Shown: one piece after another, positions 36,831 to 46,477 of the stretch
How the letters are laid out: each line of letters starts with the position of its first letter
How positions within the stretch are numbered: position 1 is the stretch's first letter
Source of the DNA: Clostridium thermosuccinogenes
Lineage (GTDB): Bacteria > Bacillota > Clostridia > Acetivibrionales > DSM-5807
NCBI RefSeq assembly: GCF_002896855.1
Contig: NZ_CP021850.1
Coordinates: 3,559,665-3,623,664, forward strand
DNA length: 64,000 nucleotides
Reading direction: 5' to 3'
Notes under the pieces: generated by a model
Told to the model about the DNA's origin: nothing
Databases searched by the model: none
The model's input: only the letters and a program-made list of their open reading frames with translations
Translations under genes and position numbers: made by a program

Positions 36831-37673
36831 ATGATGATGGTGGGAAAAAGAATTATCTTTTTGATTCATAACAAAAGCAAGAAATACCTTTTTATAATAC
36901 CTGCAGTGTTGCTGGCAGTAATACTGGCATGCAGTGCGATTTTGGCCAACACCCTACACAACCCTCTGGCAGGGAAATATATTATTATAGACCCGGGACA
37001 TGGAGGCATTGATTCCGGAACCAGTGACGCTTCAGGCTTTGCCGAGAAGAACATCAACCTTGAAATTTCCTTAAAGCTTAAGGAAGTTCTGGAATCAAAA
37101 GATGCCATTGTAGATATGACTAGAGACAGGGATATTGCTCTTGATGACAGGAACAATTTAAGTACCAGCAGGCACAGGAGAGATCTTCTGGCAAGGGTGG
37201 AGATGTTTAACAGCGGGAAATATGACCTGTTCATCAGCATTCATGTGAACCGTTCAAGCAATCCGAAGGCAGCAGGTCCCATCACCCTGTATTCCACAAA
37301 TCTGCCTTCTTCAGCCCTGTTGGCTTCCAGCATACAAGAAAAGCTGAATTCCCTTATGAATGAAACCTATAACACAAAAATAGACAGGAGCCCGGTAAAA
37401 GCAGATTTTTTCATTCTTAAGCATTCCAACATACCCGGTGTCCTGGTGGAGACGGGCTTTATATCCAACAGCAAAGACAAAAAGCTTCTCCAGACTTTCG
37501 AGTATCAGGAAAAGCTATCAAAATTCATATGCAGTGGTATTGCTGAATATTTTAGATCTCTGGAGGAATTTAACAAGAACAACCTTAAGGATGATGCTCC
37601 CAATCCTGCCGAACCAGCGGATGAATACATCATCCCTGGCGAGCTTTATGATATACAGTTGGTAAGAAACTAA
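36831..37673 (+). CDS. N-acetylmuramoyl-L-alanine amidase (amidase_3, CwlD-like)
   Basis: A 280-residue exported amidase that cuts the bond between muramic acid and the peptide stem. One N-terminal membrane or signal segment (residues 18-40) is followed by the amidase_3 domain. The zinc ligands are the His in IIDPGHGGIDSGT, the Glu in GFAEKNINLEIS and the His in ISIHVNRSSN; the catalytic Glu is in GVLVETGFISN. The size and single domain resemble CwlD, which makes muramic lactam in the spore cortex, but other amidases share this shape. A weak GCGGTGA site precedes the start; alternative ATGs follow at the next two codons. Confidence 0.85.
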   Translation: MMMVGKRIIFLIHNKSKKYLFIIPAVLLAVILACSAILANTLHNPLAGKYIIIDPGHGGIDSGTSDASGFAEKNINLEISLKLKEVLESKDAIVDMTRDRDIALDDRNNLSTSRHRRDLLARVEMFNSGKYDLFISIHVNRSSNPKAAGPITLYSTNLPSSALLASSIQEKLNSLMNETYNTKIDRSPVKADFFILKHSNIPGVLVETGFISNSKDKKLLQTFEYQEKLSKFICSGIAEYFRSLEEFNKNNLKDDAPNPAEPADEYIIPGELYDIQLVRN

Positions 37674-37833
37674 TTGACGAAAATCAGGCATAATCCATGT
37701 CTTAAATCCTATAGGGAGTTAATTCCCGGAAAATCAATTGAGACCTTACAAACAAAATTGGCATGTCAAACTCATGTCATATATGGAGGACTCAGGCCTG
37801 GATAGAGATACTGCAGGCCAGTCCACCAGCGGA

Positions 37834-38505
37834 TTATTCCGCATACACTTTCTTTAATCCTTCAATGCTGCAAATCTCAGCTATAACATCTCCGCTGTTT
37901 AAACCTTTAGGAATTTTCACGCGAAACTTTAAAATAAAATCGTCTGCTTCTTCATTCTTTAAAATGACTTCTATGCCCTTGGAGGCTACACCCATCTTTT
38001 CCAAAGCAGATTTTACACTCCTTATCTGTTCCAGCATGCCTCCGGTATGAACATATATGGTGCTGTAGCGTTTCTTAACGGCAAACTGGCTTTCCATCCT
38101 TTTCAGGAAAATAAGCGTAACAAACGTGAGAACAGTAGCTGATATCGCACCCATGTAAAATCCCGATCCTGCCGCAATACCAATACATGATACTGCCCAT
38201 AGGCTTGCAGCGGTAGTCAAACCTTTAACACTGGCTCCTTCGCGTATGATGGTGCCCGCTCCCAGAAAGCCTATACCGCTTATTACCTGAGCTCCAAGCC
38301 GGGCAGGGTCCATGTTCACAATATCTGAATACCTTTTAAACAAAAATTCCGAAGTTATCATAACAAGGGCAGATCCAATGCATACAAGGATATGAGTTCT
38401 GAATCCGGCTGGCCGTTTTGTGTGCTCCCTCTCGTAACCAACAATTCCCCCAAGGACTCCGGCCACTACCAGCCTTCCAATTGATACTAGATACTCTTCC
38501 AGCAT
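37834..38505 (-). CDS. MgtC/SapB family membrane protein
   Basis: A 223-residue protein. The MgtC domain occupies residues 1-140, with the motif VGYEREHTKRPAGFRTHILVCIGSAL and four or five membrane segments, including GAQVISGIGFLGAGTII. A C-terminal ACT-like soluble domain follows (residues 150-220). Related proteins help cells survive low magnesium and affect F-ATPase, but the activity is not known. The ATG at 38505 has GGGGGG upstream; a longer in-frame extension of 41 codons has no ribosome site and codes for unlikely sequence. Confidence 0.88.
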   Translation of the reverse strand: MLEEYLVSIGRLVVAGVLGGIVGYEREHTKRPAGFRTHILVCIGSALVMITSEFLFKRYSDIVNMDPARLGAQVISGIGFLGAGTIIREGASVKGLTTAASLWAVSCIGIAAGSGFYMGAISATVLTFVTLIFLKRMESQFAVKKRYSTIYVHTGGMLEQIRSVKSALEKMGVASKGIEVILKNEEADDFILKFRVKIPKGLNSGDVIAEICSIEGLKKVYAE

Positions 38506-38687
38506 GCGATACCCCCCTACACATCTAACTCTATATAGTATAGCATAAGAGGAAAATAATACAATATTCATGTTCAAAGAAAAAAACATTTTCCGATATA
38601 AAAATACCGGCCTGCCCGGCGCATTCATGGAAAAAAATATTCCGAAGAATACATCGGACAGAACCGGGAACCGGCTCTGAAATCAAC

Positions 38688-39413
38688 CTACAGTATGGAT
38701 CTTATTATTCTGTCAAATAATCCGGAAACCTTGATTCTCGAATCCTGAAAAAACTCCACTATTTTGAATTTTATCTTGACCGGGATATCATCATCGGCAT
38801 CTGCCGAAATAACCATGCTGTATTCCTCTTCCGTAAGCACATTCTTGAGCTCTTCCTTTACGGATTCGGGAACAGTTCCATGGGTTGCATCCACAAAGCA
38901 CAAAGGAGGAAACAGTACGCACCACCAATTAGCTCCTTCACCTTTGCCGATAACTACCCGCAGAGCTTCGTAATATCCTGCGGGAAGGGCTATATCTCCA
39001 TATAGCTTGGTGGGAAAGGGATAGCTTCCCAGCATGACCTCCACTTTATAATCCTTTCCCTGGCGTTGAATCTCCTGGACAGCAAGCTTTTCAATTTCCG
39101 GCATGCTTTCATTGATGATATATTTCGTCTGCTCAATATCCTTGGAATCCTTGAGCTTGTCCTTCATATACTCCAAAATAATATCCCTTACATCCCGTTT
39201 CAGCGCCTGATCCTCCTCAGAGTCGCTGTTGGCAACGACATGAAGCCTTATGAGATTATCCGCAAGGCTTTTATTTACATCATCAGAATATGTAGCAAAT
39301 ACAATCCCTGAGGCTAAAAGCGATATTATAACGACGGAGACAGCCGTCTTTATGAGCACATTCTTTCTATGGAAAATTCCAATCTCTCTTATTCTCGCCA
39401 ATACCTTACTCAT
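38688..39413 (-). CDS. spoIIR: Stage II sporulation protein R
   Basis: A 241-residue SpoIIR, the forespore-secreted signal that activates SpoIIGA processing of pro-sigma-E. It has an N-terminal membrane segment near residues 20-40 (TAVSVVIISLLASGIVFATY), then the family motif LIRLHVVANSDSEEDQALKRDVRD, then GSYPFPTKLYGDIALPAGYYEALRVVIGKGEGANWWCVLFPPLCFVD. The ATG at 39413 follows GGGGGATTGGAT; a TTG two codons earlier is closer to the ribosome site than usual. Strong evidence that the organism makes endospores. Confidence 0.95.
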   Translation of the reverse strand: MSKVLARIREIGIFHRKNVLIKTAVSVVIISLLASGIVFATYSDDVNKSLADNLIRLHVVANSDSEEDQALKRDVRDIILEYMKDKLKDSKDIEQTKYIINESMPEIEKLAVQEIQRQGKDYKVEVMLGSYPFPTKLYGDIALPAGYYEALRVVIGKGEGANWWCVLFPPLCFVDATHGTVPESVKEELKNVLTEEEYSMVISADADDDIPVKIKFKIVEFFQDSRIKVSGLFDRIIRSIL

Positions 39414-39573
39414 ATCCAATCCCCCGCTTTTTATACATGAAAAATTTAATATTTGTTATAAGTATTATCAAAGCTGTGAGGATTTATACCTTGCGCAAAA
39501 TATTTCATGAAAAAAAGAAGTATAAACGTTTATACTTCCTTTTTTCAAAAATTCTTATTTTAATTTTTAGCAA

Positions 39574-41187
39574 TCAACCATTTTTCTTCCGCTTGTCCAA
39601 CGCTGCCTTTACAAAGTCTCTAAAAAGCGGATGCGGCCTGTTGGGTCTTGATTTGAATTCGGGATGGAACTGAACTCCGACAAACCATGGATGATCGGAC
39701 AATTCAACAATTTCGACCAGTTTTTCACTGGGGGACAGACCCGACAGTATCAGGCCTTTTTGTGTAAGCAGCCCCCGGTACGCGTTATTAAACTCATACC
39801 TATGTCTGTGCCTTTCATAGATCAGGCATTCATCATATGCCTGGTGTGCCTTGCTGCCTTCCTTGATTTTACAAGGATACAGCCCTAGCCTCATGGTACC
39901 ACCCTTTTCATCTATGTCCCTTTGCTCCGGCATCAGATCTATCACGGGAAACTCAGTATCCTGGGAGAATTCTGAGCTTTGCGCACCTTTTAACCCAGCG
40001 ACGTTTCTTGCGAATTCCACCACTGCCATCTGCATTCCAAGGCATATGCCAAAGAAAGGTATTTTGCTTTCCCTAGCATATTTGACAGCAAGTATCTTGC
40101 CCTCTATGCCTCTGTCTCCAAATCCCCCCGGGACGAGCACTCCGTCCACATCACGCAGATATTCGTGCACATTCTCCACGGTAACATCCTCGGAGTTAAT
40201 CCATTTGATTTTTACCTCCGTATCATTTGCCACTCCACCGTGATTAAGGGACTCGACTATGCTCAGATATGCATCATGCAGCTCCACATATTTTCCCACC
40301 AGTGCGATATCCACAGTATTGGTGCAGTTCTTTGTCCTGTTTACCATATCGCACCAGTCTTTTAAGTCAGGCTCGCTGCAATTTAATCCCAGACGCTTGC
40401 ATACAATGCTGGCCAATCCTTCCTTTTCCAGCATCAAAGGCACTTCGTAAAGAATCTCCGCATCCATGTTCTGTATGACCGATTCTCCGGGTATGTTGCA
40501 GAACAACCCTATTTTATCCTTCATCTCCTTGCTGAGGCTTTTTTCTGTACGGCATACGATAACATCAGGCTGTATGCCTATGCTTCTCAATTCCTTAACA
40601 CTGTGCTGGGTCGGTTTTGTCTTCAGTTCCCCGGATTTACCCAGGTAAGGAACAAGGGTGACATGTATATACATGACGTTTTCCCTTCCGACGTCTGTTG
40701 CCACCTGTCTTATGGCTTCCAAAAACGGCAGGCTTTCAATGTCGCCCACAGTGCCTCCTATTTCTGTTATTACAACATCAGTATGATCCGACTTTCCTAC
40801 CCTGTATATTCTTTCCTTTATCTCATTTGTTACATGGGGTATGACCTGAACTGTACCTCCAAGGAAATCGCCTTTTCTCTCCTTGCTGATTATCGACCAA
40901 TAGATTTTTCCGGTAGTTACATTGCTATTCTTGTCCAGATTTTCATCGACAAACCTCTCATAATGGCCCAAATCAAGATCCGTTTCGGCTCCGTCGTCGG
41001 TCACAAAGACCTCTCCATGCTGATAAGGGCTCATCGTACCCGGGTCGACATTCAGATAAGGATCAAATTTCTGAATTGTGACACGCAATCCCCGCGCTTT
41101 CAAAAGCCGTCCCAGGGAAGCCGCGGTAATACCTTTTCCCAGGCCGGACACAACACCGCCGGTAACAAAAATATATTTTGCAGGCAT
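39574..41187 (-). CDS. pyrG: CTP synthase
   Basis: A 537-residue two-domain enzyme that makes CTP from UTP with ATP and glutamine. The synthase domain begins [23 protein letters not shown] (P-loop); [13 protein letters not shown] and [15 protein letters not shown] follow. The glutaminase domain starts near residue 290; the nucleophile Cys is in FFGICLGMQ and the His/Glu pair in [13 protein letters not shown]. Full length. TAGGAGGATAAAATC before the ATG. Confidence 0.97.
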   Translation of the reverse strand: MPAKYIFVTGGVVSGLGKGITAASLGRLLKARGLRVTIQKFDPYLNVDPGTMSPYQHGEVFVTDDGAETDLDLGHYERFVDENLDKNSNVTTGKIYWSIISKERKGDFLGGTVQVIPHVTNEIKERIYRVGKSDHTDVVITEIGGTVGDIESLPFLEAIRQVATDVGRENVMYIHVTLVPYLGKSGELKTKPTQHSVKELRSIGIQPDVIVCRTEKSLSKEMKDKIGLFCNIPGESVIQNMDAEILYEVPLMLEKEGLASIVCKRLGLNCSEPDLKDWCDMVNRTKNCTNTVDIALVGKYVELHDAYLSIVESLNHGGVANDTEVKIKWINSEDVTVENVHEYLRDVDGVLVPGGFGDRGIEGKILAVKYARESKIPFFGICLGMQMAVVEFARNVAGLKGAQSSEFSQDTEFPVIDLMPEQRDIDEKGGTMRLGLYPCKIKEGSKAHQAYDECLIYERHRHRYEFNNAYRGLLTQKGLILSGLSPSEKLVEIVELSDHPWFVGVQFHPEFKSRPNRPHPLFRDFVKAALDKRKKNG

Positions 41188-41698
41188 GATTTTATCCTCC
41201 TAAAAAAATATCAATATCTAAATTTTAAAATAAGTAGATTTAAACAGTTATGAATGCCGCGCATTTCTAATTCAAAATGGTACGGTTTTCATGGCAGCCA
41301 TCGCCAGACTACGGGCAAAATAATCAGCCCCAAGCCCTGCTATCCATAGCTGCGATATCTGCACATTTTGACCTGTGGAAATTTTGAATTATAAGCTTGC
41401 GCTCATTATAGACACCATTGTCTAAATTTATAGGCAGCAATGCTGTTAACTCTCATACATGGCAAATCGCGCCATCTTATCCAATATATAGCGCGATACC
41501 CTTAAGAACACCGATTCTTCAGAAAAGAACAAAACTCATCGAAAAAACGGGTTAACAAAAACTCATATTATATTTTATATTCGGCATAATTTCATGTCAA
41601 TAGAAAATTAGCTTAAATTCCATGTCTGCAATTCCTCACATACAGCTATATCCCGCAAATCGCCAAGCTGCTGTCCGGCAATGTTATAACAAACTACT
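41188..41698. other. Intergenic region, nothing recognised
   Basis: About 510 bases between ctpA and pyrG. It should contain the pyrG promoter. I saw no clear gene, RNA motif or strong hairpin. Confidence 0.4.
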
Positions 41699-43204
41699 CT
41701 ATTGCAAAACCTCGGCCTGTCTTAACTGCTCAATTGCTTTGGCATACTGCTTGTCGTATTCCAATAATAGTTTATCCAGCTCCTCATTCAACCACTGCTG
41801 GGTTGTAAAATCCATAATCCCGTACGAATATCCGCCCTTCTTCTTTTGAAATTCCTTTATCGCTTCGAAGGTCTTTTTATCATATTTTGAGTCAGGGTCA
41901 TCAATATTATATCCCAGTGCTTTTAAAATATTCTCGGCATGATAAACGTCCGCCCCCTCGCTGCCTATGGTATACTTTACTGTCTTTGAAAGTTTTTCAA
42001 TAGATCTTACGTCAACGCCGTTTACCAGCTCCGGATCCTCCACTTCAATGTCCGGCTCAATTCCAACAAGGTCGATCATTCTTCCGTTGGGTGTTGTATA
42101 CATGCCTGTGGTTATCTTTGAATAGCCGATTATCTCCTCTTCCAAAGGTATTATGTTGTATGTGTATATTAAATCGTATGCATTGACTACTTCCACTCCC
42201 AACTGCTTTTTATATTTCTCATAAGCTTCAGGTGCAAGGAGTGGAATGATGCTCTGTACTTTTGCCTTGCCAAAGGTTTTTGTTCCTATCAGAATACCTG
42301 CCTTTGTATCCTGGACGGCACCGGCAACAATCTCGGAAGAACTGGCACTCATTTCGTTAACTAGCATCACCAGATCATATTTTGTTTTTTTCAGATAGGA
42401 ATAGTATTCCACATCGGGTGTTGCATCAGATTTGAAGTCCAGCTTTGTAATAAGCCCGGCGGGCACAAACATCCTTGCTATTGCTACTGCTTGCGATACA
42501 TCTCCGCCAGGGTTGTCCCTTAGATCAAGAACTATCTTTTTGATCTTCTTTTTGTCCATCTCTTTTAAAGCTTTTCTCATTTCGTCGGCGGAATTGGAGT
42601 TAAAAATTTCGAGTTTTATATAGCCTATATCACCGTTTATTCTGTATGTAACAGGATTGTATAAAATTTCACCCCGGGTAACCTCAATTTTCCTGACATC
42701 TTCACCTCTGACTACTTCCAGCACGACTTTCGTACCCGAAGAACCTCTTATCAGACTGTTGGCTTCATCCAAAGTGGCTTCCACCACACTTGTTCCATCG
42801 ACTGCCGTGATCCTGTCCCCAGGGTAAAGGCCTGCCTTCTCTGCCGGCGAGGATTCAGACACCCGTATGACTTCGATGTATTTTCCATTCCGTCTCATGG
42901 TTACTCCTATACCTTCATAGGAGCCGTTTACTTGCCCAAGGAAGTCCTGGGCCTCATCCATTGAGTAGTAGATGGTATAGGGGTCCATGGTATTGAACAT
43001 GCCCCTTATGGCACCATCAATCAACTCCTGTATTGTAATTTCTCCCTGGTATTTTTCCAGTATCATTTCCATTACAGCTTCCAGGTATTCAAGATTCTTG
43101 GTCTGGGAATCTGAAACATTTTCCCGCGCGTAGACTGCTGTGGAATTCAGCAGGCATACGATCGCAATCCATGCAACTACCAGCTTAAGATATTTTTTAG
43201 CCAT
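41699..43204 (-). CDS. S41 family C-terminal processing protease with PDZ and peptidoglycan-binding domains
   Basis: A 501-residue exported protease. Signal peptide or anchor (residues 5-25), then a PDZ domain (YEGIGVTMRRNGKYIEVIRV, SPAEKAGLYPGDRI). The S41 catalytic core has the Ser in EMSASSSEIVAGAVQDT and the Lys in GTKTFGKAKVQ, the Ser-Lys dyad of CtpA/Prc. Near residues 415-475 is a peptidoglycan_binding_1-like module (VYHAENILKALGYNID, DKKTFEAIKEFQKKKG). It trims proteins on the outer side of the membrane. Its upstream region is interrupted by the IS110 element, so its normal promoter may be lost. Confidence 0.9.
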   Translation of the reverse strand: MAKKYLKLVVAWIAIVCLLNSTAVYARENVSDSQTKNLEYLEAVMEMILEKYQGEITIQELIDGAIRGMFNTMDPYTIYYSMDEAQDFLGQVNGSYEGIGVTMRRNGKYIEVIRVSESSPAEKAGLYPGDRITAVDGTSVVEATLDEANSLIRGSSGTKVVLEVVRGEDVRKIEVTRGEILYNPVTYRINGDIGYIKLEIFNSNSADEMRKALKEMDKKKIKKIVLDLRDNPGGDVSQAVAIARMFVPAGLITKLDFKSDATPDVEYYSYLKKTKYDLVMLVNEMSASSSEIVAGAVQDTKAGILIGTKTFGKAKVQSIIPLLAPEAYEKYKKQLGVEVVNAYDLIYTYNIIPLEEEIIGYSKITTGMYTTPNGRMIDLVGIEPDIEVEDPELVNGVDVRSIEKLSKTVKYTIGSEGADVYHAENILKALGYNIDDPDSKYDKKTFEAIKEFQKKKGGYSYGIMDFTTQQWLNEELDKLLLEYDKQYAKAIEQLRQAEVLQ

Positions 43205-43269
43205 ATTAACATCACATTCCTTTCGCTGTGCTCAAGGCACAAAATAGAATGAAAAATTTTTACTTAAGC

Positions 43270-43442
43270 CACCCTCTGTAGTAAAATATAAGTGGGTATG
43301 CAGGTATACTACAGAGCACGGGGAGGTGAGTGTGACAACCAAACTTTGAGTTGTCCGTATATTAACATGTGCCGTTCGCTCTCTCAAGTACAAATAAGTG
43401 TGCCATCGAGCACGAACACTAATCTTTGTTTTAAACAAAGCT
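43270..43442 (+). ncRNA. Candidate bridge RNA of the IS110 element
   Basis: IS110-group elements encode a structured non-coding RNA at the left end that pairs with both donor and target DNA. Here the region holds three hairpins. A perfect 10-bp stem CTCTGTAGTA/TACTACAGAG (43274-43316) has a 23-base loop. GACAAC/GTTGTC (43334-43355) has a 10-base loop, and CTTTGT/ACAAAG lies at 43424-43440. Size and position fit, but the guide loops were not matched to the element ends, so the limits and function are inference. Confidence 0.4.
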
Positions 43443-43504
43443 CTTGTTTATATTGAGTGGACAGTCAATGCCTGCATCCCTAAATATTTACAAGGGTGAG
43501 GTTG

Positions 43505-44770
43505 ATGCTTAAGATTGTCTATCCCATCTGTTGTGGAATTGATGTCCACAAAAAGTTTGTAATTGCCACTATTGCCACCACCAATGATAAAAATGTTACT
43601 TCCTATCAAACACGTCGTTTTAATACTTTCAAAAATGATCTAATCGCTCTCAACAACTGGTTAGTAGAAAACAAGTGCAAAGATGTCTGTATGGAATCCA
43701 CCGGAAAGTACTGGATTCCTGTTTTTAACGTGCTCGAGGATTTCTGCACTATTACCCTTGCAAACCCGAGATACGTTAAAAATATCCCAGGTAAGAAAAC
43801 CGATAAGCGAGATTCAATTTGGCTTGCTGACTTACACAAGCATGCATTGGTAAAAGGTAGCTTTATCCCATCTAAGCCTATACGGGAGTTGCGGGATTTA
43901 ATTCGGTACAAGTCTAAACTTACCAACGTCTCTTCCAGTGAGAAAAACCGGGTGCAAAATTCGCTTACAGTTTCAAACATCATGCTTGCCAATGTTGTTT
44001 CCGACACCTTCGGCAAGTCTGCTTCCTCAATTATTAAGCACATGATAGAGAATCCTGATATCATCGACTTTGATTATTCTTCAATGCTCCACAAAAGTCT
44101 GAAGAAAAAATCGGATGAAATTGAACAAGCCGTTGCTGGTAAATTCTCTAAGGAGCAAGCGGCAAAATTGTCTGTATGCTATGAGCACTATAACAGCGTT
44201 GAAAAATGCATCGAAATACTGGAAGCTACAATACTCGAGCTATCTTTACCTTTCAAAGAACAAATTGACATCATCGCTACTTTACCTGGTATTAAGCAGG
44301 CATCGGCTACAGCTATTCTTTCAGAAATCGGAACCGATATGTCCGTCTTCACCTCGGACAAGCATCTTTGTTCCTGGGCTGGCCTTACACCCCAGAGTAA
44401 TGAAAGTGCCGGTAAGAAGAAAAGTGTCCGTATTAGCCGCGCCGGTGTCTACATTAAACCTTTACTTGTCCAGTGTGCTAATGCCGCTGTAAAGGACAAG
44501 TCCTGCACTGTTTTCAAAAACCGCTATGAAGCGATTAAAAAACGTCGTGGTCACAAACGTGCTATTATTGCTACCGCAAGAATGATTTTAACCTGCATCT
44601 ATCACATGCTCTCTAAAAATGAGCCATTCAATCCATTGCTGTATGATGACAATGCGAAATCTAAGAAGCGTAATCAGCAGGATTCTCTAAGTATTGAGCA
44701 GGCCATCGCATTTTTGCAAGCCAATGGGTATACTGTGAATATTTCTGATCTAGTGGCAATAACAAACTAA
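43505..44770 (+). CDS. IS110-family transposase (DEDD recombinase)
   Basis: A 421-residue transposase. The N-terminal DEDD domain has CCGIDVHKKFVIA (first Asp), VCMESTGKYWIPV (Glu) and KKTDKRDSIWLADL (Asp pair near residues 98-101). The C-terminal Transposase_20 domain starts with IATLPGIKQASATAILSEIG and continues CSWAGLTPQSNESAGK, where the family's catalytic Ser lies, then RGHKRAIIATARMIL. Full length without frame breaks, so probably active. The ATG at 43505 follows AAGGGTGAGGTTG; a GTG three codons upstream is possible. Confidence 0.93.
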   Translation: MLKIVYPICCGIDVHKKFVIATIATTNDKNVTSYQTRRFNTFKNDLIALNNWLVENKCKDVCMESTGKYWIPVFNVLEDFCTITLANPRYVKNIPGKKTDKRDSIWLADLHKHALVKGSFIPSKPIRELRDLIRYKSKLTNVSSSEKNRVQNSLTVSNIMLANVVSDTFGKSASSIIKHMIENPDIIDFDYSSMLHKSLKKKSDEIEQAVAGKFSKEQAAKLSVCYEHYNSVEKCIEILEATILELSLPFKEQIDIIATLPGIKQASATAILSEIGTDMSVFTSDKHLCSWAGLTPQSNESAGKKKSVRISRAGVYIKPLLVQCANAAVKDKSCTVFKNRYEAIKKRRGHKRAIIATARMILTCIYHMLSKNEPFNPLLYDDNAKSKKRNQQDSLSIEQAIAFLQANGYTVNISDLVAITN

Positions 44771-44913
44771 TAGTGTAATTCCAGTTTCATCCACAGTCCT
44801 AGGTATTCCTTAAGGGCTTGCTTTGTTGCGGCCTTCGCGGGTCTTTTTTATTTTCACACTAATCCTCCAATATCAATAATAAGCAAATTATATCACAGAT
44901 TCCCGACACTATA

Positions 44914-46443
44914 TCAATAATTTATTATTCTTTCTCTGTAATCCTTTCGTATATCGCTCCTCATATAATCTATAAACCTTTTCACCATCACAGCAGTCCT
45001 ACCCATGGTGAGGTTTTCCTCAGGATTCAGGTAACCCTTGGTGTCACCTTTTATAAGTCCTATCCTCTGAGCCACGTAGGCAGCTTTCCTGGCATAGGCA
45101 GGGATCTTGTCGTTATCCGTAAAGGAGGTGACAGGATTGGGATTTGGCGCCAGGCTCTCCAGCCCCAAAGCTCTGATAAAGACCGTTAAGGCCTCGGCCA
45201 CCGTTATGGGCTGGTTCGGTTCAAATCTGCCGTTGGCATTTCCGCCCATCAACCCCCGCTTGTATGCCTCCTCAATCTCTTTATAGTACTTGTCCGTCGT
45301 CTTGACATCTATAAAGGGAGAAATCACCACTTCCTTGGTATTTCTGCGTGGGGTGACGGTCCTTGTCGCCGTTTTCTTTTTAAGGGACTCGTCCTCCGGA
45401 ACCTCCTTGGCAGCTCTTACCATCACTGCGGCAAATTCAGCCCTCGTAATATACTTATCAGGGTTGAATTCTGTGCTCCCTTCATTGAAAATTTCCAGAC
45501 TGTATAAGGCTTTTATATCATTTTCAGCCCAGTGTCCCCTCAGATGGCTTATATTAGCTACAGGAAGCCTTGTCTGGGAAGGAAAGGATTCCAGCTTCAA
45601 GCTTCCATTCCTTTTCAAGATATTATCGGTGGCAAACCCGTTTTGGTCAAATTCCGGAAGGCTGCATGAATACTCCAAAATGCTCTCATTATTCTGAAGC
45701 TTCACATATCCTCCGCTGAAACTTATCTGGTCGGGAACATTTTCTTCATACTTCAGATCCTGTACCACAGTGGAAGACAGGGTCACGGATGCCGTTCCGC
45801 TCCAGGTCTCAAAACTGTTGCCCTTTTTCTGCCTGCTGTCTATCACATACTTTATTTCCATGGCTTCAGCGCTTCCCCAATACTGGTCATACCCATAGAA
45901 GCTTCCGGTTTCCTCCACCGTCACGGTTCCTGTTCCCGAAGCGATCCGGTAAGTCTTTTTGCCCCACAGGTTTCCGGCATAATAATCGATGGCCGGTTTG
46001 TGGTCCACCAGCCTTGAGCGGGAGAAATCATAATTCTCCAGTATATATGTCTGGCTTCCGACTCTGACAAGTTCGGAAGTCCTCCCATCCAAAAGCGATT
46101 CCTCCACCGTCTGGCCGTTGTCCTTGGTCGTAATTTGCGTGCTCAGGGTAATCTCCCTGTTAAGCACTGCGTTTCTGTCAAGGTTATTAAGGGTGTATCT
46201 ATATGTCGTTACAAGGGTATCCTTTTTCATATTCTTGCTGATAACCAGTGTCCCTTTGAATACGATGGGCTCACCGGTAATAAAGTTAACCTCCTGGTAC
46301 TCATAAGAAGTCTTACCGGGAGCTTCACCGGAAGAAATACCCCCTTCATAGCCGTTATCCCCTCCGCGGGCAAAAGCGGCATAAGGAAACATAAGACTTG
46401 ATATGATCAATATGCAGAGCATTAACTTTATTATTCTTCTCAT
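44914..46443 (-). CDS. S-layer homology (SLH) domain-containing exported protein
   Basis: A 509-residue exported protein with a signal peptide ending near AAFARGG. Residues 30-300 form a beta-rich domain of unknown family (YEYQEVNFITGEPIVFKGTL). The C-terminal part has three SLH repeats, recognisable as HWAENDIKALYSLEIFNEGS, ITRAEFAAVMVRAA and EAYKRGLMGGNANGRFEPNQ with TDNDKIPAYARKAAYVAQR in the last. SLH repeats hold proteins to pyruvylated secondary wall polymers. Its neighbour at 46478 is another exported beta-rich protein, so the two may act together on the surface. Confidence 0.88.
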   Translation of the reverse strand: MRRIIKLMLCILIISSLMFPYAAFARGGDNGYEGGISSGEAPGKTSYEYQEVNFITGEPIVFKGTLVISKNMKKDTLVTTYRYTLNNLDRNAVLNREITLSTQITTKDNGQTVEESLLDGRTSELVRVGSQTYILENYDFSRSRLVDHKPAIDYYAGNLWGKKTYRIASGTGTVTVEETGSFYGYDQYWGSAEAMEIKYVIDSRQKKGNSFETWSGTASVTLSSTVVQDLKYEENVPDQISFSGGYVKLQNNESILEYSCSLPEFDQNGFATDNILKRNGSLKLESFPSQTRLPVANISHLRGHWAENDIKALYSLEIFNEGSTEFNPDKYITRAEFAAVMVRAAKEVPEDESLKKKTATRTVTPRRNTKEVVISPFIDVKTTDKYYKEIEEAYKRGLMGGNANGRFEPNQPITVAEALTVFIRALGLESLAPNPNPVTSFTDNDKIPAYARKAAYVAQRIGLIKGDTKGYLNPEENLTMGRTAVMVKRFIDYMRSDIRKDYRERIINY

Positions 46444-46477
46444 TAGTATATGACCTCCGTTTGAATGGATTAAACTT

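Larger units (their letters stand above)
43240..44860 (+). mobile_element. IS110-family insertion sequence (approximate limits)
   Basis: One transposase gene (43505-44770) with a long non-coding left side of about 250 bases and a short right side. This is the IS110-group layout. Such elements have no clear terminal inverted repeats, so the ends given are estimates. The only copy in the window. It separates ctpA from the SLH gene. Confidence 0.7.

Noticed and set aside
36831-37673. Firm naming of the amidase as CwlD
   Set aside because: Amidase_3 proteins of this length occur in several roles; the sporulation setting is suggestive only, so no symbol is given.
44800-44860. Clear terminator at the right end of the IS110 element
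   Set aside because: The GC-rich stretch near 44828-44843 followed by T6 looks like one, but I could not pair a stable stem.
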